NCBI RefSeq assembly: GCF_003671765.1
Contig: NZ_QPIB01000011.1
Location: 136,984-200,983, forward strand
Direction of reading: 5' to 3'
Length of the DNA stretch: 64,000 nt
DNA from: Xenophilus sp. E41
Lineage (GTDB): Bacteria > Pseudomonadota > Gammaproteobacteria > Burkholderiales > Burkholderiaceae_C
Shown: piece after piece, positions 47,237-57,446 of the stretch
How the letters are laid out: every line of letters begins with the position of its first letter
Position numbering within the stretch: position 1 is the first letter of the stretch
The notes under the pieces: generated by a model
What the model saw: the letters and a program-made list of their open reading frames with translations, nothing else
Databases searched by the model: none
What the model was told of the DNA's origin: nothing
Position numbers and translations under genes: made by a program

Positions 47237-47701
47237 ATGGCCGACCAACAAGCCGCAGAACCCGTCTTCCAGATCCAGCGCGTCTACCTCAAGGACCTGT
47301 CGCTGGAGCAGCCCAATTCGCCGGCCATCCTGCTCGAGCAGCAGCAGCCCACGGTCGACATCCAGCTGGGCGTCGAAGCGCAGAACGTGACCGAAGGCAT
47401 CTTCGAGATCACCGTGTCGGCCACCGTGCAGACCAAGATCGACGACCGCACCGTCTTCCTGGTCGAGGCCAAGCAGGCCGGCATCTTCGAGATCCGCAAC
47501 CTGCCCGAAGACCAGATGGGCCCGATCCTGGGCATCGCCTGCCCGCAGATCGTGTACCCCTATCTGCGCGGCAACGTCGCCGACGTGATCCAGCGCGGCG
47601 GCTTCCCGCCCGTGCATCTGGCCGAGATCAACTTCCAGGCCATGTACGAGCAGCAGCAGGCCCAGGCCGCCGGCGAAGGCATCCCCGCCAACGCCCAATA
47701 A
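47237..47701 (+). CDS. secB: Protein-export chaperone SecB
   Basis: 154 residues (E. coli 155). Tetrameric cytoplasmic chaperone that passes unfolded preproteins to Sec[30 protein letters not shown], and [21 protein letters not shown] are family marks. Next to gpsA by 17 bp, the same order as in E. coli. Confidence 0.98.
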   Translation: MADQQAAEPVFQIQRVYLKDLSLEQPNSPAILLEQQQPTVDIQLGVEAQNVTEGIFEITVSATVQTKIDDRTVFLVEAKQAGIFEIRNLPEDQMGPILGIACPQIVYPYLRGNVADVIQRGGFPPVHLAEINFQAMYEQQQAQAAGEGIPANAQ

Positions 47702-47718
47702 GCCGGCGACGCACGCCG

Positions 47719-48726
47719 ATGCGCATCTGCGTGCTCGGCGCCGGCGCCTGGGGCACGGCGCTGGCCATCAGCGCGGCCGGCCACCCGGCCGGCGGCCGCA
47801 GCGTGACCTTGTGGGCGCGTGATGCGCTGCAGGCGGCCGCGATGGCGCAGGCGCGCAGCAATGCGCGCTACCTGTCCGGCATTCCCTTCCCGTCGGCGCT
47901 TGCCGTGCATGCGGGCGATCCGCGCGCTGCCTGCGCTGGCGCCGACCTCGTCATCGTCGCGACGCCCATGGCGGCGCTGCGCGAACATCTCGCCCTGCTG
48001 CAATCCGCGCAGGCGCCGGTCGCCTGGCTTTGCAAGGGCGTCGAGACCTCCGCCGGCGACGGCCCCGGCCTGCTGGCCCACGAGATCCAGATGCAGGTCG
48101 CGCCCCAGCTGCAGGCCGGCGTCCTGAGCGGTCCCAGCTTCGCCCAGGAAGTGGCACGCGGGCAGCCGACGGCGCTGGTCGCGGCCAGCACGCACGCCGG
48201 CGTGCGCGACATGCTGGTCGCGGCCTTCCACGGGCCCACGCTGCGCGTCTACGCCAACGACGACCTGGTGGGCGTCGAAGTCGGCGGCGCGGTGAAGAAC
48301 GTGCTGGCCATCGCCACCGGCCTGGCCGACGGCCTGGCGCTGGGCCTGAACGCCCGTGCGGCGCTCATCACGCGCGGCCTGGCCGAGATGACCCGCTTTG
48401 GCGTCGCCCTGGGTGCCCGGCCCGAGACCTTCATGGGCCTGTCGGGCCTGGGCGACCTGGTGCTCACCGCCACCGGCGACCTCTCGCGCAACCGGCGCGT
48501 GGGCCTGCTGCTGGCCGAGGGCCGCACGCTGGCGCAGGCGGTCGACTCGCTGGGCCACGTGGCCGAAGGCGTGTACTGCGCGCGCACCGTGGTGCAGCGC
48601 GCGCGGCACCTGGGCGTCGACATGCCGATCGCCGAGGGCGTGGTGGCGCTGCTCGACGGCCGTCTGGCGCCGGCCGATGCGGTACGTGCACTCATGGAGC
48701 GCGAGCCGGGCGCCGAGCACGGCTGA
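47719..48726 (+). CDS. gpsA: NAD(P)-dependent glycerol-3-phosphate dehydrogenase
   Basis: 335 residues (E. coli 339). Makes sn-glycerol-3-phosphate for phospholipid synthesis. NAD site [12 protein letters not shown] at the start, [18 protein letters not shown], the catalytic Lys region [17 protein letters not shown], and [23 protein letters not shown]. Functionally linked to the ugp uptake operon only through the shared product. Confidence 0.97.
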   Translation: MRICVLGAGAWGTALAISAAGHPAGGRSVTLWARDALQAAAMAQARSNARYLSGIPFPSALAVHAGDPRAACAGADLVIVATPMAALREHLALLQSAQAPVAWLCKGVETSAGDGPGLLAHEIQMQVAPQLQAGVLSGPSFAQEVARGQPTALVAASTHAGVRDMLVAAFHGPTLRVYANDDLVGVEVGGAVKNVLAIATGLADGLALGLNARAALITRGLAEMTRFGVALGARPETFMGLSGLGDLVLTATGDLSRNRRVGLLLAEGRTLAQAVDSLGHVAEGVYCARTVVQRARHLGVDMPIAEGVVALLDGRLAPADAVRALMEREPGAEHG

Positions 48727-48817
48727 TCGGCCTGCGGCGCCTGCGGGTTGCCGCTGATTCCGGGTGCGCATGGCAGGCGTAGCCTCGCCGGCTCCAATCA
48801 CTGCATCAGGAGTCGAC

Positions 48818-49504
48818 ATGCCCCGTCCCTTCGTTCTGCCGCTGGGCGCCGCCGTGGCGGCGCTCGCCCTCGTCGCCGGCTGCGGCGCCATGCGATCGTC
48901 CAGCCCGGGCGGCAACCCGATGGGGTTCTTCATCACCAGCACGAACCCCGGCAAGGGCGGTGACCTCGGTGGCCTCGCCGGCGCCGACCGCTTCTGCCAG
49001 TCGCTGGCCGCCAGCGCCGGTGCGGGCAACAAGACCTGGCGCGCCTACCTGAGCACCGCGGCGATGAACGGCCAGCCGGCCGTCAACGCGCGCGACCGCA
49101 TCGGCAGCGGCCCATGGGCCAATGCGAAGGGGGTGGTCGTCGCCACCAGCGTCGCGGACCTGCACAGCGCCAACGCCAAGGTCGGCAAGGAGACGTCCCT
49201 CACCGAGAAGGGCGAGGTCGTGTCCGGCTTCGGCGACCCGGTCAACCGCCACGACATCCTCACCGGCTCGCGTCCCGACGGCACCGTCGCCGTGCCGGAG
49301 CCCGGCAAGGACACGACCTGCGGCAACTGGACGCGCAGCGAGGGCGGTTCGGCCATCGTCGGCCACCACGACCACAAGGGCACCAACCCCGACCCGGTGG
49401 CGAACGCCTCCTGGAATTCATCCCACGGCACGCGCGGCTGCAGCCTCGATCAGCTCAAGATGAGCGGCAGCGCCGGCCTCATGTACTGCTTCGCCACGAA
49501 CTGA
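48818..49504 (+). CDS. Lectin-like lipoprotein
   Basis: 228 residues from the ATG at 48818 with caggag upstream. Lipobox LVAGC (Cys ~25), then GFFITSTNPGKGGDLGGLAGADRFC and KTWRAYLSTAA...ARDRIGSGPWANAKGVVVA. This pattern (GADRxCQ, WRAYLS, RIGxGPW) belongs to the C-type-lectin/endostatin-like secreted domain found in many proteobacteria (DUF1554-like), with four or more Cys that could form disulfides. Outer-membrane or periplasmic; ligand unknown. Stands alone between gpsA and a repeat. Confidence 0.75.
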   Translation: MPRPFVLPLGAAVAALALVAGCGAMRSSSPGGNPMGFFITSTNPGKGGDLGGLAGADRFCQSLAASAGAGNKTWRAYLSTAAMNGQPAVNARDRIGSGPWANAKGVVVATSVADLHSANAKVGKETSLTEKGEVVSGFGDPVNRHDILTGSRPDGTVAVPEPGKDTTCGNWTRSEGGSAIVGHHDHKGTNPDPVANASWNSSHGTRGCSLDQLKMSGSAGLMYCFATN

Positions 49505-49520
49505 AGCCTCCCGGCTTTGC

Positions 49521-49601
49521 ACTTCGCTTCGCTGCGTGTCATTCGCCACCTCCCGAGGAGGGGCCCCGCCTGCGGCCCGGCAAAGCCGGTTCCGCGGCGG
49601 G
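49521..49601 (+). repeat. Intergenic repeat family B copy
   Basis: acttcgcttcgctgcgtgtcattcgccacctcccgaggaggggccccgcctgcggcccggcaaagccggttccgcgg; same order of blocks as at 22051-22128. Fills the gap between the lectin-like gene and scpA. Confidence 0.75.
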
Positions 49602-49623
49602 TTGCTGAAGCTCCAGTGGCGGA

Positions 49624-50487
49624 CTACGCGGCCGTGTAAGCGAGGCGCACGTAGATCGGCGCGAAGGCCTCGGCCTGGGTGATCTCGACCAGGGTTTCCT
49701 TGGCGAGTTCGAGCATGGCGATGAAGGTGACGACCATCACCGGCGCGCCGCGCGAGGGGTCGAACAGTTCCTCGAACTCGACGAAGCGGCGGCCCTGCAG
49801 CGTGCGCAGCACGATGCTCATGTGCTCGCGCACCGACAGCTCCTCGCGCGAGATCTTGTGGTGCTGCACGAGCTTGGCCCGCTTGAGGATGTCGGCCCAG
49901 GCCTCGCGCAGGTCGACCACCGTGACCTCTGGGAAGCGCGGCTTGAGCGACTGCTCGATGTAGACCTGTGCCTTCCAGAAGTCGCGGCCGTAGGTGGGCA
50001 TCGCCGAGAGCGCGGCGGCCTGCATCTTGGCCTGCTCGTACTCCAGCAGGCGGCGCACCAGCTCGGCCCGCGGGTCCTCCGCCTCTTCGCCCTCGGCCGT
50101 CTTCTTGGGCGGCAGCAGCATGCGCGACTTGATCTCGATGAGCATGGCCGCCATCAGCAGGTACTCGGCCGCCAGTTCGAGATTGCGCGTGCGGATCTCC
50201 TCGACGTAGGCCAGGTACTGGCGCGTGAGTCCCGCCATCGGGATGTCGAGGATGTTGAAGTTCTGCTTGCGGATCAGGTAGAGCAGCAGGTCCAGCGGTC
50301 CCTCGAAGGCCTCGAGAAAGACCTCCAGCGCATCGGGCGGGATGTAGAGGTCGTTGGGCAGCGAGAACAGCGGCTCGCCGTACAGCCGCGCCAGCGCCAC
50401 CTGGTCGACGACCTCGGGCATCGGCGTCACCACGGTGGCGCCGTCCTCGTCATCGTCGTGCGCAGGATGCGCCTCGGGGCCGTTCAT
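49624..50487 (-). CDS. scpA: Segregation and condensation protein A
   Basis: 287 residues, kleisin subunit bridging SMC heads. FEGPLDLLLYLIRKQNFNILDIPMAGLTRQYLAYVE in substance is the N-terminal kleisin signature, AAEYLLMAAMLIEIKSRMLLP the second helix, and the winged helix lies at the C-terminus (VVTFIAMLELAKETLVEITQ). The first ~40 residues are an acidic extension. The partner scpB is not in the window. Confidence 0.95.
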   Translation of the reverse strand: MNGPEAHPAHDDDEDGATVVTPMPEVVDQVALARLYGEPLFSLPNDLYIPPDALEVFLEAFEGPLDLLLYLIRKQNFNILDIPMAGLTRQYLAYVEEIRTRNLELAAEYLLMAAMLIEIKSRMLLPPKKTAEGEEAEDPRAELVRRLLEYEQAKMQAAALSAMPTYGRDFWKAQVYIEQSLKPRFPEVTVVDLREAWADILKRAKLVQHHKISREELSVREHMSIVLRTLQGRRFVEFEELFDPSRGAPVMVVTFIAMLELAKETLVEITQAEAFAPIYVRLAYTAA

Positions 50488-50498
50488 GGGCGGTGGAT

Positions 50499-50562
50499 GC
50501 TATGAAAAAAATAGCGCCCCGCGCAGGCGGGGCGGGCGTTCCAGGCCGATTCGGCTTGGAAA
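50499..50562 (+). repeat. Intergenic repeat family A copy
   Basis: gctatgaaaaaaatagc hairpin, then gccccgc...gcggggc hairpin, gggcgttccaggccgattcggct. The tail is nearly the same as that at 21157-21217. Lies between DUF3460 and scpA. Confidence 0.8.
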
Positions 50563-50570
50563 AGGCGGGT

Positions 50571-50774
50571 TCAGCCCTTGGTCTGGTAGACGTAGGGCTG
50601 CTGCGACACCGTGCCGGCGTCGATCTCGGCCTGCGCGTCGCGGTCGATCGCCTTGTCCCACAGCAGGGCGCGGCCGGCGCGCTGCTCGGCTTCCAGGTCG
50701 GGCTTCTGGCGGCGCATCTGCTCGATGAACTGGGTGGCGTCGGAGGTGTAGTGGGGGCGGGCGAAGATCGACAT
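50571..50774 (-). CDS. DUF3460 family protein
   Basis: 67 residues; small soluble protein seen almost only in Burkholderiales, starting FARPHYTSDATQFIEQM with DKAIDRDAQAEIDAGTVSQQ following. Function unknown. Upstream of scpA in related genomes too, as here. Confidence 0.93.
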   Translation of the reverse strand: MSIFARPHYTSDATQFIEQMRRQKPDLEAEQRAGRALLWDKAIDRDAQAEIDAGTVSQQPYVYQTKG

Positions 50775-50824
50775 AGACTGGAACCTGAAGTGGCGCGGAT
50801 TTTAACGATCGGGGAGTGATTGGC

Positions 50825-51331
50825 ATGAGAACACGACGCAGCATCGGGCGCCCGCTGGGCCTGCTTGCGGGTCTGGCGATGGTCCTGGCACTGGCCGCCT
50901 GCGACCCGCAGCGCATCGACAAGCTGGAGGAAGGCGTGTCGACCGAAGCCGACGTGCGCGCCCAGTTCGGCGAACCCGAGAACATCTGGGACGCACCGGG
51001 CGGGCGGGTGCTGGAATACAACCGCCAGCCCCAGGGCCAAAAAAACTACATGATCACCATCGGCGCGGACGGCAGGATGAGTGCGCTGCGCCAGGTGCTC
51101 ACGCCCGAGAACTTCGCCAGGGTGCGGCCCGGCATGCCCATGGAAGAGCTGCGCAAGCTGCTGGGCAAGCCGGCCAGGGTCACGCCCTATGCGCTGAAGC
51201 GCGAGACCGAATGGGAGTGGCGCTGGGTCCAGCCGCCCAATTCGCCCATGGTCTTCACCGCCGTGCTCGACGACCACCAGTACGTGGTGCGCAGCGGCTC
51301 CTCGCCCGATCGGGGCACCGAAGCCAACTGA
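50825..51331 (+). CDS. BamE/OmlA-like lipoprotein
   Basis: 168 residues from the ATG at 50825, with ggggag 8 bp upstream. Signal peptide and lipobox LALAAC (Cys ~26), followed by DPQRIDKLEEGVSTEADVRAQFGEPENIW, the SmpA/OmlA fold that BamE shares, and a repeat-like second half (RPGMPMEELRKLLGKPARV). Probably outer-membrane assembly related, but its Bam membership is not certain; the genuine bamE may lie elsewhere. Confidence 0.85.
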   Translation: MRTRRSIGRPLGLLAGLAMVLALAACDPQRIDKLEEGVSTEADVRAQFGEPENIWDAPGGRVLEYNRQPQGQKNYMITIGADGRMSALRQVLTPENFARVRPGMPMEELRKLLGKPARVTPYALKRETEWEWRWVQPPNSPMVFTAVLDDHQYVVRSGSSPDRGTEAN

Positions 51332-51426
51332 GGTGAGCGCAGGCGACCGCGCGCCGCTGCTTCATGGGCGCGGCGCCTGCCCCGCGCCCCGCGAAAGCCC
51401 CAGGTCCGTCCTCAGGCATAACCGCC

Positions 51427-51454
51427 TTGCGCTCGTGCCCTCGCTCCCTAGAAT
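51427..51454 (+). promoter_or_regulatory. Putative sigma-70 promoter of the formate dehydrogenase operon
   Basis: ttgcgc (51427-51432), 16 bp, tagaat (51449-51454), about 40 bp before the fdnG ATG. Regulatory sites for FNR or NarL were not recognised. Confidence 0.45.
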
Positions 51455-51495
51455 GGCCTCGCTTCAGGAACGAAACAAAGAGTAAGGGCACCACG

Positions 51496-54400
51496 ATGCA
51501 ACTCTCCCGCCGCCAGTTCATGAAAGTGACTGGCTCCACCCTGGCGGGCTCGAGTCTGGCACTGATGGGCTTCTCGCCGGCAACCGCGCTGGCCGAAGTG
51601 CGTCAGTACAAGCTCGCAGCCACCACCGTGACACGCCAGACCTGCACCTACTGTTCGGTGGGTTGCGGCATCCTCATGTACTCGCTGGGCGACGGCGCCA
51701 AGAACGCCAAGGCCTCGGTGATCCACGTCGAGGGCGACCCCGACCACCCGGTCAACCGCGGCACGCTGTGCCCCAAGGGCGCCAGCCTCCTCGACATCGT
51801 GAACAGCCCGAACCGGCTGCTGTACCCCGAGTACCGCGCACCCGGCTCCAACGAGTGGAAGCGCATGTCCTGGGGCGAGGCCCTGGACCGCATCGCCAAG
51901 CTCATGAAGGCCGACCGCGACGCGAACTTCATCGAGACCACGGCCGACGGCAAGCGCGTCAACCGCTGGACCTCCACCGGCATGCTGGCCGCCTCGGCCT
52001 CCAGCAACGAAGCCGGCTACATCACCCACAAGGTCGCCCGCAGCTGGGGCCTTCTTCCTTTCGACAATCAAGCACGTGTCTGACACGGCCCGACGGTGGC
52101 AGGTCTTGCCCCGACGTTTGGCCGTGGAGCGATGACGAACCATTGGGTCGACATCAAGAACGCGGATGTGATTCTGATCATGGGCGGCAATGCCGCCGAG
52201 GCGCACCCCTGCGGATTCAAGTGGGTGACGGAGGCGAAGGCGCACAACAAGGCGCACTTCATGGTGGTCGACCCGCGCTTCAACCGCTCGGCGTCGGTGG
52301 CCGACTTCTATGCGCCGATCCGCTCGGGGAGCGACATCGTCTTCCTCGGCGGGATCATCAATTACCTGCTGACCAACGACAAGATCCACCACGACTACGT
52401 GAAGGCGTACACCGACTTCACCTTCCTCGTGCGTGAGGACTTCAACTTCGACGAGGGCTATTTCTCCGGCTACAACGAGGAAAAGCGCCTCTACGACAAG
52501 ACCAGCTGGGACTACCAGCTGGGCGAGGACGGCTTCGTCAAGACCGACCCCACCCTGCAGGACCCGCGCTGCGTCTTCCAGCTGCTCAAGAAGCACTACG
52601 CCAGCTACACGCCCGAGAAGGTCGAGAGCGCCTGCGGCACGCCCAAGGCCAAGTTTCTGCACGTGTGCGAGAAGTTCGCGTCCACGGCCGTCGCCGGCCG
52701 GGCCGCGACCATCATGTACGCGCTGGGCTGGACGCAGCACTCCATCGGCGCGCAGATCCTGCGCTGCGCGGCCATGGTGCAGCTGCTGTGCGGCAACATC
52801 GGCGTGGCGGGCGGCGGCATGAACGCGCTGCGCGGCCACTCGAACATCCAGGGCCTCACCGACCTGGGGCTGCTGTCGGCCAGCCTGCCGGGCTACCTCA
52901 CGCTGCCGCGCGAGGCCGAGCAGGACTACCAGGCCTACATCACGGCCCGCACGCAGAAGCCCCTGCGCGCCAACCAGATGAGCTACTGGCAGAACTACCC
53001 CAAGTTCCACGTCAGCCTCATGAAGGCCTGGTACGGCCCGGCCGCCACGGCCGAGAACAACTGGGCCTACGACTGGCTGCCCAAGCTCGACAAGGAGTAC
53101 GACATGCTCCAGATCTTCGAGCTCATGAACGAGGGCAAGGTCAACGGCTACCTCGCACAGGGCTTCAACCCGCTGGCCGCGCTGTCGAACAAGTCGCGCG
53201 TGCGCGACGGGCTGTCCAAGCTCAAGTTCCTGGTCGTCATGGACCCGCTGGCCACCGAGACCTCGGAGTTCTGGAAGAACTACGGCGAGCACAACGACGT
53301 TGACTCTTCCAAGATCCAGACCGAGGTCTTCCGCCTGCCCACCACCTGCTTCGCCGAGGAAGAGGGCGCCGTCGTCAGCTCCTCGCGCGTGCTGCAGTGG
53401 CACTGGAAGGCTGCCGAGCCTCCGGGCGAGGCCTGGACCGACATCCGCATCATGTCGGGCCTGCACCTTCGCCTGAAGGAGCTCTACAACAAGCAGGGCG
53501 GCCGGTTCGGCGACCCGATCCAGAAGCTCTGGTGGCCCTACGCGCACGCGGCCGAGCCCACGCCGGCCGAGGTCGCCAAGGAATACAACGGCCGCGCGCT
53601 GGTCGACCTGAAGGACCCGACCGACCCGACCAAGGTCACGCGCAAGGCCGGCGAGCAGCTCGCCGGCTTCGGCGAACTCAAGGACGACGGCAGCACCCTG
53701 TGCGGCTGCTGGATCTTCGCGGGCGCCTGGACGCAGGCCGGCAACCAGATGGGCCGGCGCGACAACTCCGACCCCACCGGCATCGGCAACACGATCAACT
53801 GGGCCTGGGCCTGGCCGGCCAACCGGCGCGTGCTCTATAACCGGGCCTCGTGCGATCCGGCGGGCAACCCCTGGAACCCGAAGCGCCAGCTGGTCAAGTG
53901 GAACGGCAGCGCCTGGGGCGGGGCCGACGTGCCCGACTTCGGCGCCACCCTGGCGCCCGAGACCGGCGCCGGCCCGTTCATCATGAACCCCGAAGGCGTG
54001 GCCCGCTTCTTCTCCCGCAAGGGGCTGAACGAAGGGCCGTTCCCGACCCACTACGAACCGTTCGACACGCCCCTGGGCTACAACCCCATGTACCCCAAGA
54101 ACGCCAAGGCGACCAGCTCGCCCGCGGCGCGCGTGTTCAAGTCGGTGTGGGACACCTTCGGCAAGGCCGACGAGTTCCCGCACGTGGGCACCACCTACCG
54201 CCTGACGGAGCACTTCCACTACTGGACCAAGCACGCGCTGCTCAATGCGATCACGCAGCCCGAGCAGTTCGTCGAGATCGGCGAGGCGCTGGCGCAGAGC
54301 CTGGGCATCGCCAACGGCACCATGGTGAAGGTCAGCTCCAAGCGCGGCTACATCAAGGCGGTGGCCCTGGTCACCAAGCGGATCAAGCCCATGACCATCG

Positions 54401-54561
54401 AGGGCAAGACCGTGCACCACGTGGGCATCCCCATCCACTGGGGCTTCAAGGGCCTGACCAAGCCGGGCTTCCTGGCCAACACGCTCACGCCCTTCGTGGG
54501 CGACGGCAACACCAACACGCCCGAGTTCAAGACCTTCCTTGTGAAAGTGGAGAAGGTGTAG
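51496..54561 (+). CDS. fdnG: Selenocysteine formate dehydrogenase, major subunit
   Basis: 1021 residues when the in-frame TGA at 52081-52083 is read as selenocysteine; E. coli FdnG has 1015 with Sec at 196, and here the codon is also number 196. Oxidises formate at a bis-MGD molybdenum/tungsten site in the periplasm. Tat signal SRRQFMK at 4-10; [4Fe-4S] Cys at 50, 53, 57 and 92 (CTYCSVGC...LCPKG). Around the [27 protein letters not shown] equals the FdnG/FdoG active site. The frame stays open for 826 residues after it. Four bases before fdnH. Close homologues FdnG and FdoG cannot be told apart here. A start at 51496 is fixed by the Tat motif. Confidence 0.96.
52081..52125 (+). promoter_or_regulatory. 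Bacterial SECIS element
   Basis: Begins at the Sec UGA. Just downstream, ggca (52098-52101) and tgcc (52107-52110) enclose loop ggtct, the same apical GGUCU loop as in the E. coli fdhF SECIS (cggttgcaggtctgcaccg). The SelB C-terminal domain is expected to bind it. Sequence tgacacggccc at the start also equals the E. coli elements. Confidence 0.88.
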
Positions 54562-54565
54562 CGCC

Positions 54566-55531
54566 ATGTCCATGCAATCCCTCGACATCAAGCGCCGCTC
54601 CGCCACCACCACGCCCGCGCCCAGCCAGCGCGAGGCCTACGCGGGCGAGGTCGCCAAGCTCATCGACGTCTCCAAGTGCATCGGCTGCAAGGCCTGCCAG
54701 ACGGCGTGCATGGAATGGAACGACCTGCGCGACGACGTCGGCGTCACCGCCGGCGTCTACGACAACCCGATGGACCTCACCGAGAACTCCTGGACCGTCA
54801 TGCGGTTCACCGAGTACGAGAACGAGGAATCGGGCAACCTCGAGTGGCTGATCCGCAAGGACGGCTGCATGCACTGCGAGGACCCGGGCTGCCTCAAGGC
54901 CTGCCCCTCGCCGGGCGCCATCGTCCAGTACGCCAACGGCATCGTCGACTTCCATGAAGAGGCGTGCATCGGCTGCGGCTACTGCGTCACCGGCTGCCCC
55001 TTCAACGTGCCGCGCATCTCAAAGAAGGACAAGAAGGCCTACAAGTGCACCCTGTGCTCCGACCGCGTCGCGGTCGGCCAGGAGCCGGCCTGCGTCAAGA
55101 CCTGCCCCACCGGCGCCATCATGTTCGGCACCAAGAAGGCGATGAAGGACCAGGCCGAGGAACGCATCGAGGACCTGAAGGAGCGCGGCTACAAGCAGGC
55201 CGGCCTGTACGACCCGGCCGGCGTGGGCGGCACGCACGTCATGTACGTGCTGCACCATGCCGACAAGCCGGGCCTGTACCACGGCCTGCCCGCCGAGCCC
55301 ACCATCAGCCCGATGGTCAGCCTCTGGAAGGGCGTCACCAAGCCGCTGGCACTCGCGGGCATCGCGCTCACCGCGCTGGCCGGCTTCTTCCACTACACGC
55401 GCACCGGCCCCAACGAGGTGACGGAAGAGGAAGACATCGACGCCGAGGCCCATGCCCTCGCGCGCCGCGACGATGCCGGCGTGGACGCCACGGGCCATCA
55501 GAAGGAGGTGCGCCATGAGCAGCAAGGCTGA
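54566..55531 (+). CDS. fdnH: Formate dehydrogenase iron-sulfur subunit
   Basis: 321 residues; passes electrons from FdnG to the cytochrome through four [4Fe-4S] clusters. Cys groups: [11 protein letters not shown] (38-48), [26 protein letters not shown], and CTLCSDR...CVKTCP. One C-terminal membrane segment ([18 protein letters not shown]) anchors it in the inner membrane. E. coli FdnH is 294; a charged tail is added here. Overlaps fdnI by 17 bp. Confidence 0.96.
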   Translation: MSMQSLDIKRRSATTTPAPSQREAYAGEVAKLIDVSKCIGCKACQTACMEWNDLRDDVGVTAGVYDNPMDLTENSWTVMRFTEYENEESGNLEWLIRKDGCMHCEDPGCLKACPSPGAIVQYANGIVDFHEEACIGCGYCVTGCPFNVPRISKKDKKAYKCTLCSDRVAVGQEPACVKTCPTGAIMFGTKKAMKDQAEERIEDLKERGYKQAGLYDPAGVGGTHVMYVLHHADKPGLYHGLPAEPTISPMVSLWKGVTKPLALAGIALTALAGFFHYTRTGPNEVTEEEDIDAEAHALARRDDAGVDATGHQKEVRHEQQG

Positions 55532-56243
55532 CCGCCCCGTGCGGGACGACTTCGTCGTCGACAACCAGGGCCGCCCGGCCATCGAGCGCTACACGCCCAA
55601 CGACCGCAGCAACCACTGGCTCACCGCGATCTGCTTCGTGCTGCTGGCGCTGTCGGGCCTGGCGCTGTTCCATCCGGCCATGTTCTGGCTCACGGCGCTC
55701 TTCGGCGGCGGGCCGTGGACGCGCATCCTGCACCCCTTCATCGGGGTGGTGATGTTCCTGTCCTTCATGGTCCTGGTGATCCGCTTCTGGCACCACAACT
55801 TCCTTCATGCCAACGACCGGCAGTGGATGAAGCAGATGGGCGACGTGCTCAACAACCGCGAGGAGCGCCTGCCCAAGGTGGGCCGCTACAACGCGGGCCA
55901 GAAGCTGCTGTTCTGGGTGCTGCTGGTCAGCATGGTGTGCCTGCTGCTCACCGGGCTGGTGATGTGGCGCGCGTACTTCAGCCACCTGTTCCCCATCGGC
56001 ATCATCCGGCTGGCCTCGTTGCTGCACGCCTTCTTCGGCTTCGTCATCATCTGCTCCATCATCGTCCACATCTACGCGGCGATCTGGGTCAAGGGCTCCA
56101 TCAAGGCCATGACGCAGGGCACCGTGAGCTACGCCTGGGCGCGCAAGCACCACACGGCCTGGTACGAGGAAGTGGTCGACCGCGAACAGGCGCTGGCACG
56201 CCGCGCCGCCGAACGCCGAGACCCCGACGCGCCGGTGGCCTGA
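55515..56243 (+). CDS. fdnI: Formate dehydrogenase cytochrome b556 subunit
   Basis: 242 residues from the ATG at 55515, with gaaggaggtg 4 bp upstream. Four membrane segments; heme His are expected in [57 protein letters not shown]. Delivers electrons to the quinone pool. Longer N- and C-terminal tails than E. coli FdnI (217). Ends the structural part of the operon, before a strong terminator. Confidence 0.95.
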   Translation: MSSKADRPVRDDFVVDNQGRPAIERYTPNDRSNHWLTAICFVLLALSGLALFHPAMFWLTALFGGGPWTRILHPFIGVVMFLSFMVLVIRFWHHNFLHANDRQWMKQMGDVLNNREERLPKVGRYNAGQKLLFWVLLVSMVCLLLTGLVMWRAYFSHLFPIGIIRLASLLHAFFGFVIICSIIVHIYAAIWVKGSIKAMTQGTVSYAWARKHHTAWYEEVVDREQALARRAAERRDPDAPVA

Positions 56244-56304
56244 CGCACCTCCCGATGCGTTCCGACGAGGCGCTGGCATAGACTTGCCGCGTCGACTGCA
56301 CCGC

Positions 56305-56337
56305 GAAGCGCCGGCCCGTCCGGCGCTTCTTTTTTTC
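56305..56337 (+). terminator. Terminator after the fdnGHI genes
   Basis: gaagcgccgg (56305-56314), loop cccgt, ccggcgcttc (56320-56329), then ttttttt. Strong intrinsic terminator; fdhE and selA expression must use read-through or their own promoter. Confidence 0.92.
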
Positions 56338-56361
56338 TGTTTCTTCTTTCGGCCGACCCCC

Positions 56362-57312
<951 letters not shown>

Positions 57313-57316
57313 GGAC

Positions 57317-57438
57317 GGACCTCCGTACGCGAAGGTCGCGAAGATTTCGCGAAAGTCGCAAAAGGGAAAGATGAAAGTTTTCTGATGTTTCTTTCGCGTT
57401 CTTCGCGCAGCCTTTGCGTCCTTCGCGTGTGGAGGTCC
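57317..57438. repeat. Long imperfect hairpin covering the selA ribosome site
   Basis: ggacctcc (57317-57324) and cgcgaagg pair with ccttcgcg and ggaggtcc (57431-57438), and the arms extend inwards (ttcgcgaaag against ctttcgcg) over about 50 nt each. The right arm contains ggagg (57431-57435), 11 bp before the selA ATG, so pairing would hide the probable selA ribosome site. Similar cttcgcg-rich elements are common in betaproteobacteria. Confidence 0.75.
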
Positions 57439-57446
57439 GAGTTCCG

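Noticed and set aside
52081-52083. TGA in fdnG as a nonsense mutation or frameshift (pseudogene)
   Set aside because: The frame is unchanged on both sides, the position equals the known Sec site, SECIS is present and selA, selB, selC are downstream.
51448-54612. 1054-residue minus-strand frame opposite fdnG
   Set aside because: Antisense shadow; the plus strand encodes a well-conserved formate dehydrogenase.
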